Under the pieces are notes generated by a model. That model saw nothing but the letters and a program-made list of their open reading frames with translations, was not told the DNA's origin and ran no database searches. A program made the position numbers and the translations under genes. A stretch of 28,833 bases of DNA from assembly GCA_023269645.1 (NCBI GenBank), contig JAHFPR010000003.1:1-28833 (forward strand). Direction: 5' to 3'. The stretch is from Alphaproteobacteria bacterium. Lineage in GTDB: Bacteria > Pseudomonadota > Alphaproteobacteria > Rickettsiales > UBA8987. Below are positions 1 to 8,224 of the stretch, one piece after another. Within the stretch, counting starts at the first letter, position 1; the number at the start of each line of letters is the position of its first letter.

Positions 1-1032
1 GCCGTTTCCGACCTGCATATCGGCATCAGCCACCGGAAGGATCATGGCGGCGGTGAAAAAAACGCCTATACGGACAAGGATATTCTCAATGTACTGAGGG
101 AACTGCCCCGTGCCGTGCGCCGTCTGGCCTCGTCCGGCAAAGTGCCGCCGGGAAAAATTCATGTGACGGCGGTGGGCGATATTTTCGAGCCGCTCTACCA
201 CCGCTATGAAGATAAGGAAGAGGCGCGCGGGATTTACGTGCGGGATACGGAAGAACTGGTAAAAACCTATGGCGAGGAAAATTGCCACCTGCATCTGGTG
301 GGCGGCAACCACGACGATGGCTGGAAATTCATCAAGGCGATGCGGGAACTTGAAGAAGACCGGAAATACCGGGATAATTTTTCCTACCATCCCGTGGCGG
401 TGCGCATCGGCGCGCTGTTCGCCACCCACGGCGATCTGGCACTGCGTTCAGGGACGGAAGGCATTACCGTGACGGAGCGCGTTCCCAGCCGCGAAAAACA
501 CATCGGCGACCATTTCACAGAACTGCTTTACGGTGCCAACCAGGTGCGCGATCTCGACCGGGAACCCGGCCTGCTGCGTATGGCGCGTCGGATAGAAGCG
601 CGGGTCAACGCATCGGGCGCGCAGCGGCTGATACAGAAAACAGAGGACATCACCCTGCCGCAGGGTAAAGCTGTTGCCCGCATCTGGGAGGTGCTGGTGG
701 AAGCCAATAAAACGCATCCGGAACTGCTGGACGCATTGATAAAGGAAGACAACAGCCTTGTGCCTGCCGTCAAACGCGTCGTCACCGGGCACACACATAT
801 TCCCTATACCGGCGTGATGCTGGATTCCAGGGCGATGGCGAAATTCGATGCCAAATATCTGGACGTGGATTTCGATAATACCGGCACGGCACTGCTGGGC
901 AGAGGGGAACGCTTCAACCCCCTGTGCTATACGACGGAAGAGCGCGGGATTTCCGTGGAAAGATTGCAGGTTGCCATCAGCGGCAGCGACATTTCCATCG
1001 CCGCCCGCCCGGCGCAGGGACGGGGGCGGTAG
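1..1032 (+). CDS. Calcineurin-like metallophosphoesterase, 5' end outside window
   Basis: The reading frame is open from the first base, so the start lies upstream; 343 residues are visible. Metallophosphoesterase metal-binding motifs appear in order: D-L-H-I-G near residues 4-8, G-D near 60, G-N-H-D near 102-105, H-G-D near 143-145 and G-H-T-H near 263-266. This is the binuclear-metal phosphatase fold shared by UDP-2,3-diacylglucosamine hydrolases (LpxH/LpxI-like) and other phosphoesterases. The substrate cannot be told from the motifs. The frame ends in TAG, 47 bases before the preferred recJ start, so the two may be cotranscribed. The family call is firm and the specific activity is unknown. 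Confidence 0.85.
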   Translation, partial: AVSDLHIGISHRKDHGGGEKNAYTDKDILNVLRELPRAVRRLASSGKVPPGKIHVTAVGDIFEPLYHRYEDKEEARGIYVRDTEELVKTYGEENCHLHLVGGNHDDGWKFIKAMRELEEDRKYRDNFSYHPVAVRIGALFATHGDLALRSGTEGITVTERVPSREKHIGDHFTELLYGANQVRDLDREPGLLRMARRIEARVNASGAQRLIQKTEDITLPQGKAVARIWEVLVEANKTHPELLDALIKEDNSLVPAVKRVVTGHTHIPYTGVMLDSRAMAKFDAKYLDVDFDNTGTALLGRGERFNPLCYTTEERGISVERLQVAISGSDISIAARPAQGRGR

Positions 1033-1079
1033 ATTCTTGCCGCTTGCCACGGGTACTTCCCAAGGGCTATCCTGCGCGC

Positions 1080-2906
1080 ATGGAACCCGCACTTGCACCC
1101 GCTGAAATGACCGCATCCTTTCCGTCCTCGGTGAATGGCCAACTTTCCGTGAACGGGTTTGTGTGGGAGGTGTTGCCCTGCGACGAACGGCTGGCACTGG
1201 CACTTTCCCAGAAATTTACTCTGCCGGAGGTGGTCGGGCGGATGCTGGCACTGCGCGGCGTTTCGCTCGCGGAGGCGGAGGATTTCCTGAACCCTTCGCT
1301 GAAAAACCAGCTGCCCGACCCCTTTCACCTGAAGGATATGCGGAAAGCGGCGGAACGCGTGGCGCGCGCGGTGAAAAGCGGGGAGCGCGTGGTCATTTTC
1401 GGCGATTACGACGTGGACGGTGCGACTTCCTCCGCGCTGCTGTGCCGGTTTCTTGCGGCGGCGGGGAATGCCCCGCGCATCTATATCCCTGATCGCATCG
1501 GCGAGGGTTACGGCCCCAACGAGAATGCTTTGTTACGGTTACGGAATGAAGGCGCAAGCCTGGTGATTACCGTGGATTGCGGTGCGGTGGCCTACGCCCC
1601 GCTTTCCGCCGCCGCCAAGGTGGGGCTGGAGGCGGTGGTAATTGACCATCATCTGGGTGCGGAGCAGCTTCCCGAAGCGGTGGCCGTGGTCAACCCCAAT
1701 CGCCTGGACGAAACGACGGAATACCGCTACCTGTGCGCGGCGGGGGTGAGTTTTCTGCTCGCCGTGGCGGTGAACCGGCTGCTCCGCGAAAGCGGCTGGT
1801 ATGCTGGCGGGAGGGTGGAACCCGATCTGTTTGCATTGCTGGATTTAGTGGCACTCGGCACGGTGTGCGACGTGATGCCGCTGACCGGCTTCAACCGCAC
1901 ACTGGTGGCGCAGGGGCTGAAAGTGATGGCGCAGCGGCGGAATATCGGCCTGCGCACCCTTGCCGACAGCGCAGGGATGGAAGGGCCGCCCTCCGTGTAC
2001 CATGCAGGCTTCATGCTGGGGCCGCGCATCAATGTGGGCGGGCGCATCGGGAAATCCGATCTCGGCGCGCGGCTGCTCACCACGGAGAATGTTACGGAAG
2101 CGGAACAGATAGCGGAGGAGCTTGAGAAGCTCAACCGCGAGCGGCAGGCCATCGAGGTGCTGGTGCTGGAGGAAGCCATCGCGCAGGCGGAAGCGGCGGG
2201 CACGGATACGCCACTGATTATCGTGTCGGGTGCGCACTGGCATCCGGGCGTTTCCGGCATCATTGCGGGGCGGCTGAAGGAGCGGTTCCGCAAGCCCGCC
2301 GCCGTGATCGCGTTGCAGGACGGCGTGGGGAAAGCCTCCGCGCGTTCGGTGGCGGGGGTGGATTTGGGCGCGGCGGTGACGGACGCGCGGCTGGCCGGGC
2401 TGCTTGTTGCGGGCGGCGGCCATGCGATGGCGGCGGGCTTCACCGTGGCGGAAGCGAGGATTCCGGAACTTGGCGATTTCCTGCGCGCGCACCTGGAGAA
2501 AGCCGTGGCGCGCCATGCCTCGGCGCGGAACCTGCCCTGCGACCTGGTGCTGCAGCCCTCCGCCATTACGCTGGAACTGGCGCGGACGCTGGAGCGCATC
2601 GGGCATTATGGCAACGGCCATCCGGAGCCGCGCATCGTGCTGGAGCGGGTGCGTATCCTTCAGGTGATGCCGATGGGGGAAAAGCATTTCCGCTGCGTCA
2701 TCGGCGAGGGAGGGATTGCTGGAAATCGATCAGTTAAATTGCGCGCTCCAGCTTTCCGCGCGGCGGGTACGCCACTGGGAGATGCGTTGCAGATCGCGGC
2801 GCGCGAGCCGGGGTGTGAAGCACATCTGCTCGGCAGGCTGCGCCTCTCCCACTGGCAGGGGCGCGAGCAGGCCGAGTTTTCCATTGAAGATATGGCGCGG
2901 GTGTAG
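1080..2906 (+). CDS. recJ: Single-stranded-DNA-specific exonuclease RecJ
   Basis: RecJ degrades single-stranded DNA 5' to 3' in RecF-pathway recombination and mismatch repair. The 608-residue product has the DHH-family motifs in order: D-Y-D-V-D-G near 109-114, V-D-C-G, D-H-H at 189-191, and the G-T-V-C-D-V motif. These are followed by the DHHA1 part with G-G-G-H near 447. Its length is normal for RecJ. The frame is open further upstream to 924, but that would overlap the phosphoesterase by over 100 bases. ATG at 1080 lies just after that gene's stop and is preferred. The 3' end is followed by a palindromic repeat at 2943-3028. Confidence 0.95.
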   Translation: MEPALAPAEMTASFPSSVNGQLSVNGFVWEVLPCDERLALALSQKFTLPEVVGRMLALRGVSLAEAEDFLNPSLKNQLPDPFHLKDMRKAAERVARAVKSGERVVIFGDYDVDGATSSALLCRFLAAAGNAPRIYIPDRIGEGYGPNENALLRLRNEGASLVITVDCGAVAYAPLSAAAKVGLEAVVIDHHLGAEQLPEAVAVVNPNRLDETTEYRYLCAAGVSFLLAVAVNRLLRESGWYAGGRVEPDLFALLDLVALGTVCDVMPLTGFNRTLVAQGLKVMAQRRNIGLRTLADSAGMEGPPSVYHAGFMLGPRINVGGRIGKSDLGARLLTTENVTEAEQIAEELEKLNRERQAIEVLVLEEAIAQAEAAGTDTPLIIVSGAHWHPGVSGIIAGRLKERFRKPAAVIALQDGVGKASARSVAGVDLGAAVTDARLAGLLVAGGGHAMAAGFTVAEARIPELGDFLRAHLEKAVARHASARNLPCDLVLQPSAITLELARTLERIGHYGNGHPEPRIVLERVRILQVMPMGEKHFRCVIGEGGIAGNRSVKLRAPAFRAAGTPLGDALQIAAREPGCEAHLLGRLRLSHWQGREQAEFSIEDMARV

Positions 2907-2942
2907 GATAAGTATATATCTTTTGAGAGAGGGCAGAGCATC

Positions 2943-3028
2943 CTTGTCATGCCGTCTTCATGACGGCATCCGGCTGTCCCCCCATACTTGTTACGGGGCC
3001 AGACCCCGGCATTCGCCGGGGTGACAAG
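2943..3028. repeat. Palindromic repeat element, intergenic
   Basis: The ends CTTGTCA and TGACAAG are a perfect 7-bp inverted repeat. Inside are two further hairpins: ATGCCGTC/GACGGCAT around a 5-base loop, and ACCCCGGC/GCCGGGGT around a 4-base loop. The same hairpin modules recur at 14256-14335 and 14645-14735, so this is a genome repeat family. It lies between recJ and the DoxX gene and could act as a transcript-end or mRNA-stability hairpin, but it has no T-run. Confidence 0.8.
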
Positions 3029-3059
3029 TAGCAAGTAATGCGGAAACAAAAGCAATCCT

Positions 3060-3695
3060 ATGGCACGAAAATCCAAAACCTCGCATTCCCCTGTATCCGG
3101 CGCAAGCGGACTGGTGAAAAAGCTCGTGACGGTGTCCGACCATTTGAGCGGCCACGCGGGGGACGCGCTGGTGCTGGTGCTGCGCATCTGGATCGCGATG
3201 GTGTTCTGGAAATCCGCGCTGGTGAGCGTGGGCGACTGGACTTCCACCCTCGGCCTGTTCGTCACCGAGTTCCGCGTACCGTACCTTTCCCCCTCGCTCT
3301 CGGCTTATAGCTCGACGGCGATAGAGTTTCTCGGCGGGTTCATGCTCGTCATCGGTCTGGGAACACGGCTCGCCACCCTGCCGCTGTTGTGCCTGACCGG
3401 CGTGATCCAGTTCACCTACGAACACCATCACGATCATTTTTTATGGGCACTGGCACTGATTCTGCTGCTGTTGCACGGGCCGGGACGCTATAGCTGGGAT
3501 TTTTTCTTCCGCCGCTCCGCCATGAAGGATAACATCCCCGCCGGCGACGCTACCATCGCGGTTTCCGGGCTGGTGGTGGCCGCGCTCAGCGTGTTCATGG
3601 TGCACGAATCCCTCGCGGCGGCGGGGATGCTGCATCCGTGGCTGGATGGGGTGGCGAAAGCCTGGAACGCGCTGGGTACACGTCCAACCCTTTGA
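3060..3695 (+). CDS. DoxX-family membrane protein
   Basis: The 211-residue protein has four or five hydrophobic segments and the DoxX pattern. A first segment (about residues 38-56) contains R-I-W-I-A-M-V-F-W-K, a second holds the E-F-L-G-G-F-M-L-V-I-G-L-G-T-R type motif (about 88-105), and a third carries an H-H-H-D cluster near 122-125. DoxX proteins are inner-membrane proteins linked in some bacteria to redox stress or thiosulfate metabolism; the substrate here is unknown. The ATG at 3060 lacks a clear ribosome site, so the start is uncertain. The TGA stop overlaps the -35 element of a possible valS promoter. Confidence 0.85.
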   Translation: MARKSKTSHSPVSGASGLVKKLVTVSDHLSGHAGDALVLVLRIWIAMVFWKSALVSVGDWTSTLGLFVTEFRVPYLSPSLSAYSSTAIEFLGGFMLVIGLGTRLATLPLLCLTGVIQFTYEHHHDHFLWALALILLLLHGPGRYSWDFFFRRSAMKDNIPAGDATIAVSGLVVAALSVFMVHESLAAAGMLHPWLDGVAKAWNALGTRPTL

Positions 3696-3719
3696 CTTCC
3701 TATTGATTCCTGCTAAAAC
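3692..3719 (+). promoter_or_regulatory. Possible valS promoter giving a leaderless or near-leaderless mRNA
   Basis: TTGACT, a 16-bp spacer and TAAAAC resemble a sigma-70 promoter. Transcription would begin around 3726, about two bases before the valS ATG at 3728. No Shine-Dalgarno sequence is visible before that ATG, which fits a leaderless message. The spacer is short and the -10 imperfect, so this is tentative. Confidence 0.4.
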
Positions 3720-3727
3720 TACGCGCT

Positions 3728-6700
3728 ATGAAACCGCTACCCCAGAATTACGACGCGAAAGAATCCGAAAAACGCTGGCAGCGCGCCTGGGCAGAATCGG
3801 GCGTGTATGCGTGGCGCGATGATAAGCCCCGCGCGGAAACCTACGTGATTGATACCCCCCCGCCGACCGTTTCCGGCCTGCTGCATATGGGGCATATTTT
3901 CAGCTATACCCAGGCGGATTTCATCGCGCGCTTCCAGCGGATGCGCGGCCTGGACGTGTTCTATCCGATGGGCTTCGACGATAACGGCCTGCCCACCGAG
4001 CGGCTGGTTGAGAAAGCCAAGAAAATCCGCGCGGCGGATGTGGGGCGTGAGAAATTCATCGAGGAATGCGAGAGCGTGGCGGAGGAAGCCCGCAAGGAAT
4101 TCCGGCGGTTGTTTGAATCCGTGGCACTTTCGGTGGATTGGAAACAGGAATACCACACGATTTCCGGGGAATGCCGGAAAATCTCCCAGCTTTCCTTCCT
4201 CGATCTGATGGAGAAAGGCCATGCTTACCGCAAGCTCCAGCCAATGCTGTGGGATCCGGTGGATCAAACCGCCATCGCCCAGGCCGAAGTGGTGGATAAG
4301 GAAACGAAAAGCCACTGGAATGATATTGTTTTTAAGGTTTGTCATTCTGAGCGAAGCGAAGAATCTCATGCGGCGGGAGATCCTTCGCCTGCGGCTCAGG
4401 ATGACATCATCATCGGAACCACGCGCCCGGAGCTGCTGCCTGCCTGCGTGGCGGTGCTGTTCCACCCGGAGGATGAAAGATTTAACGGAAAGGGCTTAGA
4501 AGAAGGAATTGAAGGAGCAATAGATTTAAGAAATAAAACGGCCATCACCCCGCTGTTCGGTGTGAAAGTCCCGATTATTGCGGATGAAGAAGTGCAAAAA
4601 GATAAGGGTACTGGCCTCGTGATGTGCTGCACCTTCGGCGACGAGCAGGACATTAAATGGTGGGAGCGGCATGGGCTGCCGATGCGTGTGGTGCTGAATA
4701 AGTTCGGGAAGATTGATTTGCCCCAAATCAATAACTTTAGCCGAATTGAGGAAATTCACGAAAGAGTTTCATTCTTTCTAGGAATGGAGGGGTTTCTTGA
4801 GTTTATAGAAAAAAACTTATCTGAATGGGATAAGGAATATTCTACTGCTCCTGCTTGGAGTGGCAGCAACATTATGGCTTTGAGAGTCATTTCTTCAGTG
4901 GCAACCCAGGACGTCATTCCCGCGAAGGCGGGAATCCATGTCGCTGCGGAGCAGCGAATAACTGAAGATAAGGAGGAAATTTGCCGCTCACGCGGCAATG
5001 ACGGCTCGGATATCCGGACTGAAAGGACAGAGAGCGAAAAAGAAAAACCACTAAGCGTTAGAGCTATAGGAATAATCCAAAATCTCCGCGCCCGCCCCTC
5101 CACCGGGAATCCGGGAGCGAGCGCGCGCGAGAAGATTATTGCGATGCTGAAGGAGCAAAACCTTCTGGTTAAGCAGGAGGAAATCAGCCATGCGGAGCCG
5201 TGCGCGGAGCGATCGGGCGCGGCACTGGAAATTCTGCCCACGCATCAGTGGTTCGTGAAGATTCTGGATAAAAAAGAGGTGCTGAAGCAGAAGGTGGACG
5301 CTTGCACCTGGCATCCGGATTATATGCGTCTGCGCGCGCATCAGTGGATTGACGGGCTGAACTGGGACTGGTGCATTTCCCGCCAGCGGTTTTTCGGCGT
5401 ACCCTTCCCGGTGTGGTATTCCAAACGTGCGGGCGAGGAAGGCCGCATACTTCTGGCATCGAACGATAAATTACCAGTAAACCCACTGGTTGATTTACCG
5501 GATGGTTACAACCGCGAGGAAGTGGAAGCCGAAGCCGATGTGATGGATACCTGGGCGACTTCTTCCGTGTCGCCGCAATTGAGTAGCAAGGGGATTAACC
5601 GTTATGCGTCATTGCGAGGGAGCGATAGCGACCGCGGCAATCCAGAACAGGAAAAGGGCTGGATTGCTTCGCCTTCGGCTCGCAATGACGGTTTTGTATT
5701 GGATGCAGAACGCCACGCGAAACTTTTCCCCGCTGATCTGCGGCCTCAGGCGCACGAAATCATCCGTACCTGGGCGTTCTACACCCTCGTGAAAGCGCAC
5801 CTGCATGAAGATACTATCCCCTGGAAAAACCTGATGATTTCCGGCTGGTGTCTGGCCGCCGACAAAACAAAAATGAGCAAATCCAAGGGCAATGTCATCA
5901 CGCCCGTGGAACTGATCGAGGAGAAGGGCGCGGACGCGGTGCGGTATTGGGCTTCCACCAGCAGCCTCGGCGCGGATACGGCGTTTTCGGAGGATGCGCT
6001 GAAAATCGGGCGGAAACTGGTGACCAAGCTGTGGAATGCGGCGAAGTTCGCCAACATCCAGTTGGAGCGCGGAGAGCAGAGAGCAGAGAGCACGGTGGCG
6101 GAAGATGTTGCATCCGGCATCATCACCGAGGTGCTGGATAAATGGATTCTCACCCGGCTGTATCGCGCCGTCGCCAAGGCTACCAAGGAGTTTGAGGAAT
6201 ACGAATATTCCCGCGCGCGGGCGGCGATCGAGGATTTCTTCTGGAACGATTTTTGCGATAACTATCTGGAAATGGCGAAGGGTCGCGCCTATGACGAACA
6301 TGGCCAGAATAAAACCGGGCAACAAAGTGCCATCCGCACCATTTACCATTGCCTGGAGGGCGTGTTGCGGCTGTTCGCGCCCATCGTGCCGCATATCACG
6401 GAGGAGCTTTACAGCCATATTTTTGCGGAAAAAACACGTTCTATCCATGCGCGCGGGATGTGGCCGAAGGCAGAGGATTATCCCGTAGATGAAGCGGCGG
6501 AAGCCACCGGCATCGCGGCGCGGCAGGTGCTGGACGAAGTGCGCAAAGCCAAGGCGGAAGCTGGGGTTTCCATCAAATGTCCGGTGCTACGGCTGGGCAT
6601 CGGCGGCGGCGCGCGGGAAATTATCGCGCCGGCATTCGTGGATCTTTCCGCAGTAACCAGCGCGGCGGAAATTGTTTGGGATGAAAAAATCCCATCGCCA

Positions 6701-6754
6701 TTGGGCGGATACAGCGTTTTTGTGCGACTCGCTCCGGCGGAAAAAGCGATATAA
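3728..6754 (+). CDS. valS: Valyl-tRNA synthetase with in-frame repeat insertions
   Basis: Class I synthetase that charges tRNA-Val. The H-M-G-H motif is at residues 53-56, the editing-domain G-T-T-R-P-E near 229-234, and K-M-S-K-S at 715-719. The sequence is of the archaeal type known from Rickettsia, which lacks the C-terminal coiled coil of most bacterial ValRS. At 1008 residues it is well longer than that type (roughly 800-870). The excess is explained by palindromic DNA elements translated as residues about 205-226, 395-426 and 627-654, plus an AT-richer extra stretch before the second. All leave the frame intact, and the core motifs are unbroken. A 7-bp tandem repeat adds a few residues near 782-789. 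The identity is certain; that the enzyme folds normally around the insertions is inferred. Confidence 0.95.
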   Translation: MKPLPQNYDAKESEKRWQRAWAESGVYAWRDDKPRAETYVIDTPPPTVSGLLHMGHIFSYTQADFIARFQRMRGLDVFYPMGFDDNGLPTERLVEKAKKIRAADVGREKFIEECESVAEEARKEFRRLFESVALSVDWKQEYHTISGECRKISQLSFLDLMEKGHAYRKLQPMLWDPVDQTAIAQAEVVDKETKSHWNDIVFKVCHSERSEESHAAGDPSPAAQDDIIIGTTRPELLPACVAVLFHPEDERFNGKGLEEGIEGAIDLRNKTAITPLFGVKVPIIADEEVQKDKGTGLVMCCTFGDEQDIKWWERHGLPMRVVLNKFGKIDLPQINNFSRIEEIHERVSFFLGMEGFLEFIEKNLSEWDKEYSTAPAWSGSNIMALRVISSVATQDVIPAKAGIHVAAEQRITEDKEEICRSRGNDGSDIRTERTESEKEKPLSVRAIGIIQNLRARPSTGNPGASAREKIIAMLKEQNLLVKQEEISHAEPCAERSGAALEILPTHQWFVKILDKKEVLKQKVDACTWHPDYMRLRAHQWIDGLNWDWCISRQRFFGVPFPVWYSKRAGEEGRILLASNDKLPVNPLVDLPDGYNREEVEAEADVMDTWATSSVSPQLSSKGINRYASLRGSDSDRGNPEQEKGWIASPSARNDGFVLDAERHAKLFPADLRPQAHEIIRTWAFYTLVKAHLHEDTIPWKNLMISGWCLAADKTKMSKSKGNVITPVELIEEKGADAVRYWASTSSLGADTAFSEDALKIGRKLVTKLWNAAKFANIQLERGEQRAESTVAEDVASGIITEVLDKWILTRLYRAVAKATKEFEEYEYSRARAAIEDFFWNDFCDNYLEMAKGRAYDEHGQNKTGQQSAIRTIYHCLEGVLRLFAPIVPHITEELYSHIFAEKTRSIHARGMWPKAEDYPVDEAAEATGIAARQVLDEVRKAKAEAGVSIKCPVLRLGIGGGAREIIAPAFVDLSAVTSAAEIVWDEKIPSPLGGYSVFVRLAPAEKAI
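4340..4406. repeat. Palindromic element inserted in valS (first)
   Basis: TGTCATTCTGAGC at the left and GCTCAGGATGACA at the right match as inverted ends at 12 of 13 positions. The element is read in frame as residues about 205-226 of ValRS, in the loop just before the editing-domain G-T-T-R-P-E motif. The peptide begins H-S-E-R-S-E-E-S, the usual translation of this class of bacterial interspersed repeat. Confidence 0.85.
4912..5003. repeat. Palindromic element inserted in valS (second)
   Basis: It starts CGTCATTCCCGCG and ends CGCGGCAATGACG, imperfect inverted ends. An internal hairpin is formed by TTCCCGCG and CGGGAA. It is read in frame and gives the peptide D-V-I-P-A-K-A-G-I-H. It shares its left end with the intergenic elements at 14208 and 27747. 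It sits in a segment of about 140 residues that ordinary archaeal-type ValRS would lack. Confidence 0.8.
5607..5690. repeat. Palindromic element inserted in valS (third)
   Basis: The 84-bp element has perfect 12-bp inverted ends, CGTCATTGCGAG and CTCGCAATGACG. It also has an inner 9-bp stem, GCAATCCAG/CTGGATTGC. Its length is 28 codons exactly, so the frame is kept. It replaces a surface loop between the W-A-T-S-S-V motif and the D-L-R-P-Q-A-H motif of ValRS. Confidence 0.9.
6072..6092. repeat. Three 7-bp tandem units inside valS
   Basis: GAGAGCA is repeated three times without a mismatch, inside the linker before the tRNA-binding domain of ValRS. It belongs to the 7-bp repeat class also seen at 10321, 15772, 17661, 24016 and 25481. 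Three units are 21 bases, which keeps the frame. Confidence 0.75.
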
Positions 6755-6802
6755 CACACTGTACTATAATAAAAATACATAAAATACCGTCTTTTATTGC
6801 GC

Positions 6803-6831
6803 GTGACACGTGCTGACCCCCATGCTATAAT
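6803..6831 (+). promoter_or_regulatory. Sigma-70-type promoter for the HEAT-repeat gene
   Basis: GTGACA and a perfect TATAAT are separated by exactly 17 bp. Transcription would begin near 6838, about 30 bases before the ATG at 6870. A TTAA-N7-TTGA box overlaps the last base of the -10 and the start region. Confidence 0.65.
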
Positions 6832-6845
6832 TAACTCTTAATTGA
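6831..6845 (+). promoter_or_regulatory. CtrA-like box over the transcription start (one mismatch)
   Basis: TTAA, 7 bases and TTGA match the CtrA consensus TTAA-N7-TTAA at 7 of 8 positions. The box lies downstream of the -10, where binding would more likely repress than activate. It resembles the box at 7617, with a shared CTTAA in the spacer. Confidence 0.4.
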
Positions 6846-6869
6846 GAATTGGCATGGGAGGGGAGAATC

Positions 6870-7487
6870 ATGCAGTCACAGGGAGAGAAACACCACGCGC
6901 ATACTGCAATCTACAGGAGTATCGGGATTAGCCTGATAACCCTGTTTCTCATGGCTCCGTGCACGGCAGGCGCGCGTGAAACGCTGGAATCCAGCCGGAA
7001 AATCGAACGCTGGTGGGGAAAAACCCCGCAGGAAGAAAAGACCAACAAACATAAGGCACTCGATCTTGCGCTGAAAAACCTTTCGTCTGACGATTATCAA
7101 CAGCAGGAAAACGCGTTCTATTCCCTGGAAATGCTGGGGGAACAGGCCGTGCCGGGACTCATCGCCATCATCAGCGGCAGGCAGGATGGCGTAACGCCGA
7201 AAATGCAGATGGATGCCATCTATGCGGCGGGCAGAATCGGCGCGGTTTCAGCCCCTGCCGTGGCGAGCATCACCTCCGCGCTGCGGGATGAGAATCCGGA
7301 CAAGCGCGCCATCGCGGCGGTCGCACTCGGAAAAATCGGTCGGAATGCCGAGGGCAGTGTGCCCTACCTTATCCCCTTGCTGAATGACAAAACCCCCTGG
7401 GTACGCGAAAGCGCGGCCACGGCACTCGACCGCATCCATATGCGGAAATCCACCATCGTTCTGGCGCATTACAGCCACGCCCGATAA
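6870..7487 (+). CDS. Exported HEAT-repeat protein
   Basis: A 205-residue protein. ATG at 6870 is chosen because GGGAGGGGAG lies just upstream; an in-frame ATG at 6849 lacks this. A hydrophobic stretch at about residues 19-35 ends in a small-residue A-G-A pattern, which suggests a signal peptide or membrane anchor. From about residue 85 onward the sequence is a run of HEAT/PBS-lyase-like helical repeats (A-I-Y-A-A-G-R-I-G, A-A-V-A-L-G-K-I-G, S-A-A-T-A-L-D-R-I), which form protein-binding scaffolds. It is probably a periplasmic adaptor; its partner is unknown. It has its own promoter and may be under CtrA control. Confidence 0.8.
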   Translation: MQSQGEKHHAHTAIYRSIGISLITLFLMAPCTAGARETLESSRKIERWWGKTPQEEKTNKHKALDLALKNLSSDDYQQQENAFYSLEMLGEQAVPGLIAIISGRQDGVTPKMQMDAIYAAGRIGAVSAPAVASITSALRDENPDKRAIAAVALGKIGRNAEGSVPYLIPLLNDKTPWVRESAATALDRIHMRKSTIVLAHYSHAR

Positions 7488-7616
7488 TACTCCCGCCCTC
7501 ATAGCCCTGCAAAACAAGAATCCTGCATTCTTATTTAGCAAGACTGTAATAGTAAGCATTTGTTAATGAAAGAATCTGTCAGAAGAATAAAATTTCTTCG
7601 TAAAAACGTGTTTTTA

Positions 7617-7649
7617 TTAACACTTAATTAAGGCAAGGCGTGGTATAAC
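7617..7649 (+). promoter_or_regulatory. CtrA-like promoter: TTAA-N7-TTAA and -10
   Basis: A perfect TTAA-N7-TTAA box (7617-7631) is followed after 12 bp by TATAAC (7644-7649). The same geometry occurs upstream of the genes starting at 19533 (11-bp gap) and 28493 (12-bp gap). The start would be near 7656, giving a leader of about 80 bases to the ATG at 7739. CtrA is the alphaproteobacterial cell-cycle response regulator that binds this consensus. Confidence 0.6.
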
Positions 7650-7738
7650 AGAAAGAGAGAAGAGACGTGTCCAACCTTGTAACAACAGGGTGGGGGGGGA
7701 AGAAAAGCCTCTGTGGAGGGGCGTGAGAGAGGGTGGGT

Positions 7739-8164
7739 ATGGAAGAACAAGCACAACACGCGTTCTATACGAATGTTCGGCATCTGGTGGAACAGCGTCG
7801 GGACGAAATGGGCAGAAACGAAACAGGCCTGGCGGAAATAGCACTCCCCATCGCTGCCGAACTCGCGCAGGCGCAGCGGGCAAAAGGCGAACGCCCCAAA
7901 GCCGCGCCACCGGAAGGCGTTGGCCTGGATGCGATTGACGAGGCAATCAATGCACACGTTCCGGACAATGAAGAAAACGTCGTCCAGCGTGCCGGGCTGC
8001 GGGTGCTGCTCTATGAGGCAGAACGCCGCACACGTCATGGCGAAAACCTGGGCGCGGAGGAAGATCATCCGACAAGTCTCGTGCAGCACATCGCCGCCGC
8101 GCTGGTCGGGCGCAAGCAACAGGAAGGGGCGTTCCAGCAGGAGGGCGGCCAGAACACGCGGTAA
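7739..8164 (+). CDS. Uncharacterised soluble 141-residue protein
   Basis: No family recognised. ATG at 7739 is preceded by GAGAGAGGGTGGG, a fair ribosome site; GTG at 7733 is the alternative. The product is charged and predicted mostly helical, with no signal peptide or membrane segment. A segment near residues 62-80 reads L-D-A-I-D-E-A-I-N-A-H-V-P. It resembles I-I-D-E-A-K-S-R-I-P in the product of the gene at 28493, which also sits behind a CtrA-like promoter. The two may be distant paralogues. The gene converges with the zinc-ribbon gene at 8749. Confidence 0.7.
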   Translation: MEEQAQHAFYTNVRHLVEQRRDEMGRNETGLAEIALPIAAELAQAQRAKGERPKAAPPEGVGLDAIDEAINAHVPDNEENVVQRAGLRVLLYEAERRTRHGENLGAEEDHPTSLVQHIAAALVGRKQQEGAFQQEGGQNTR

Positions 8165-8224
8165 TTTTTGATGGGGCTATTCCATTTAGTGGCTAGACCT
8201 CCGTACAAGGCGGTGACAAGGTTG

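Noticed and set aside
924..1079. Longer N-terminus for RecJ
   Set aside because: It would overlap the phosphoesterase gene by more than 100 bases and the added residues are Arg/Gly-rich antiphase translation.
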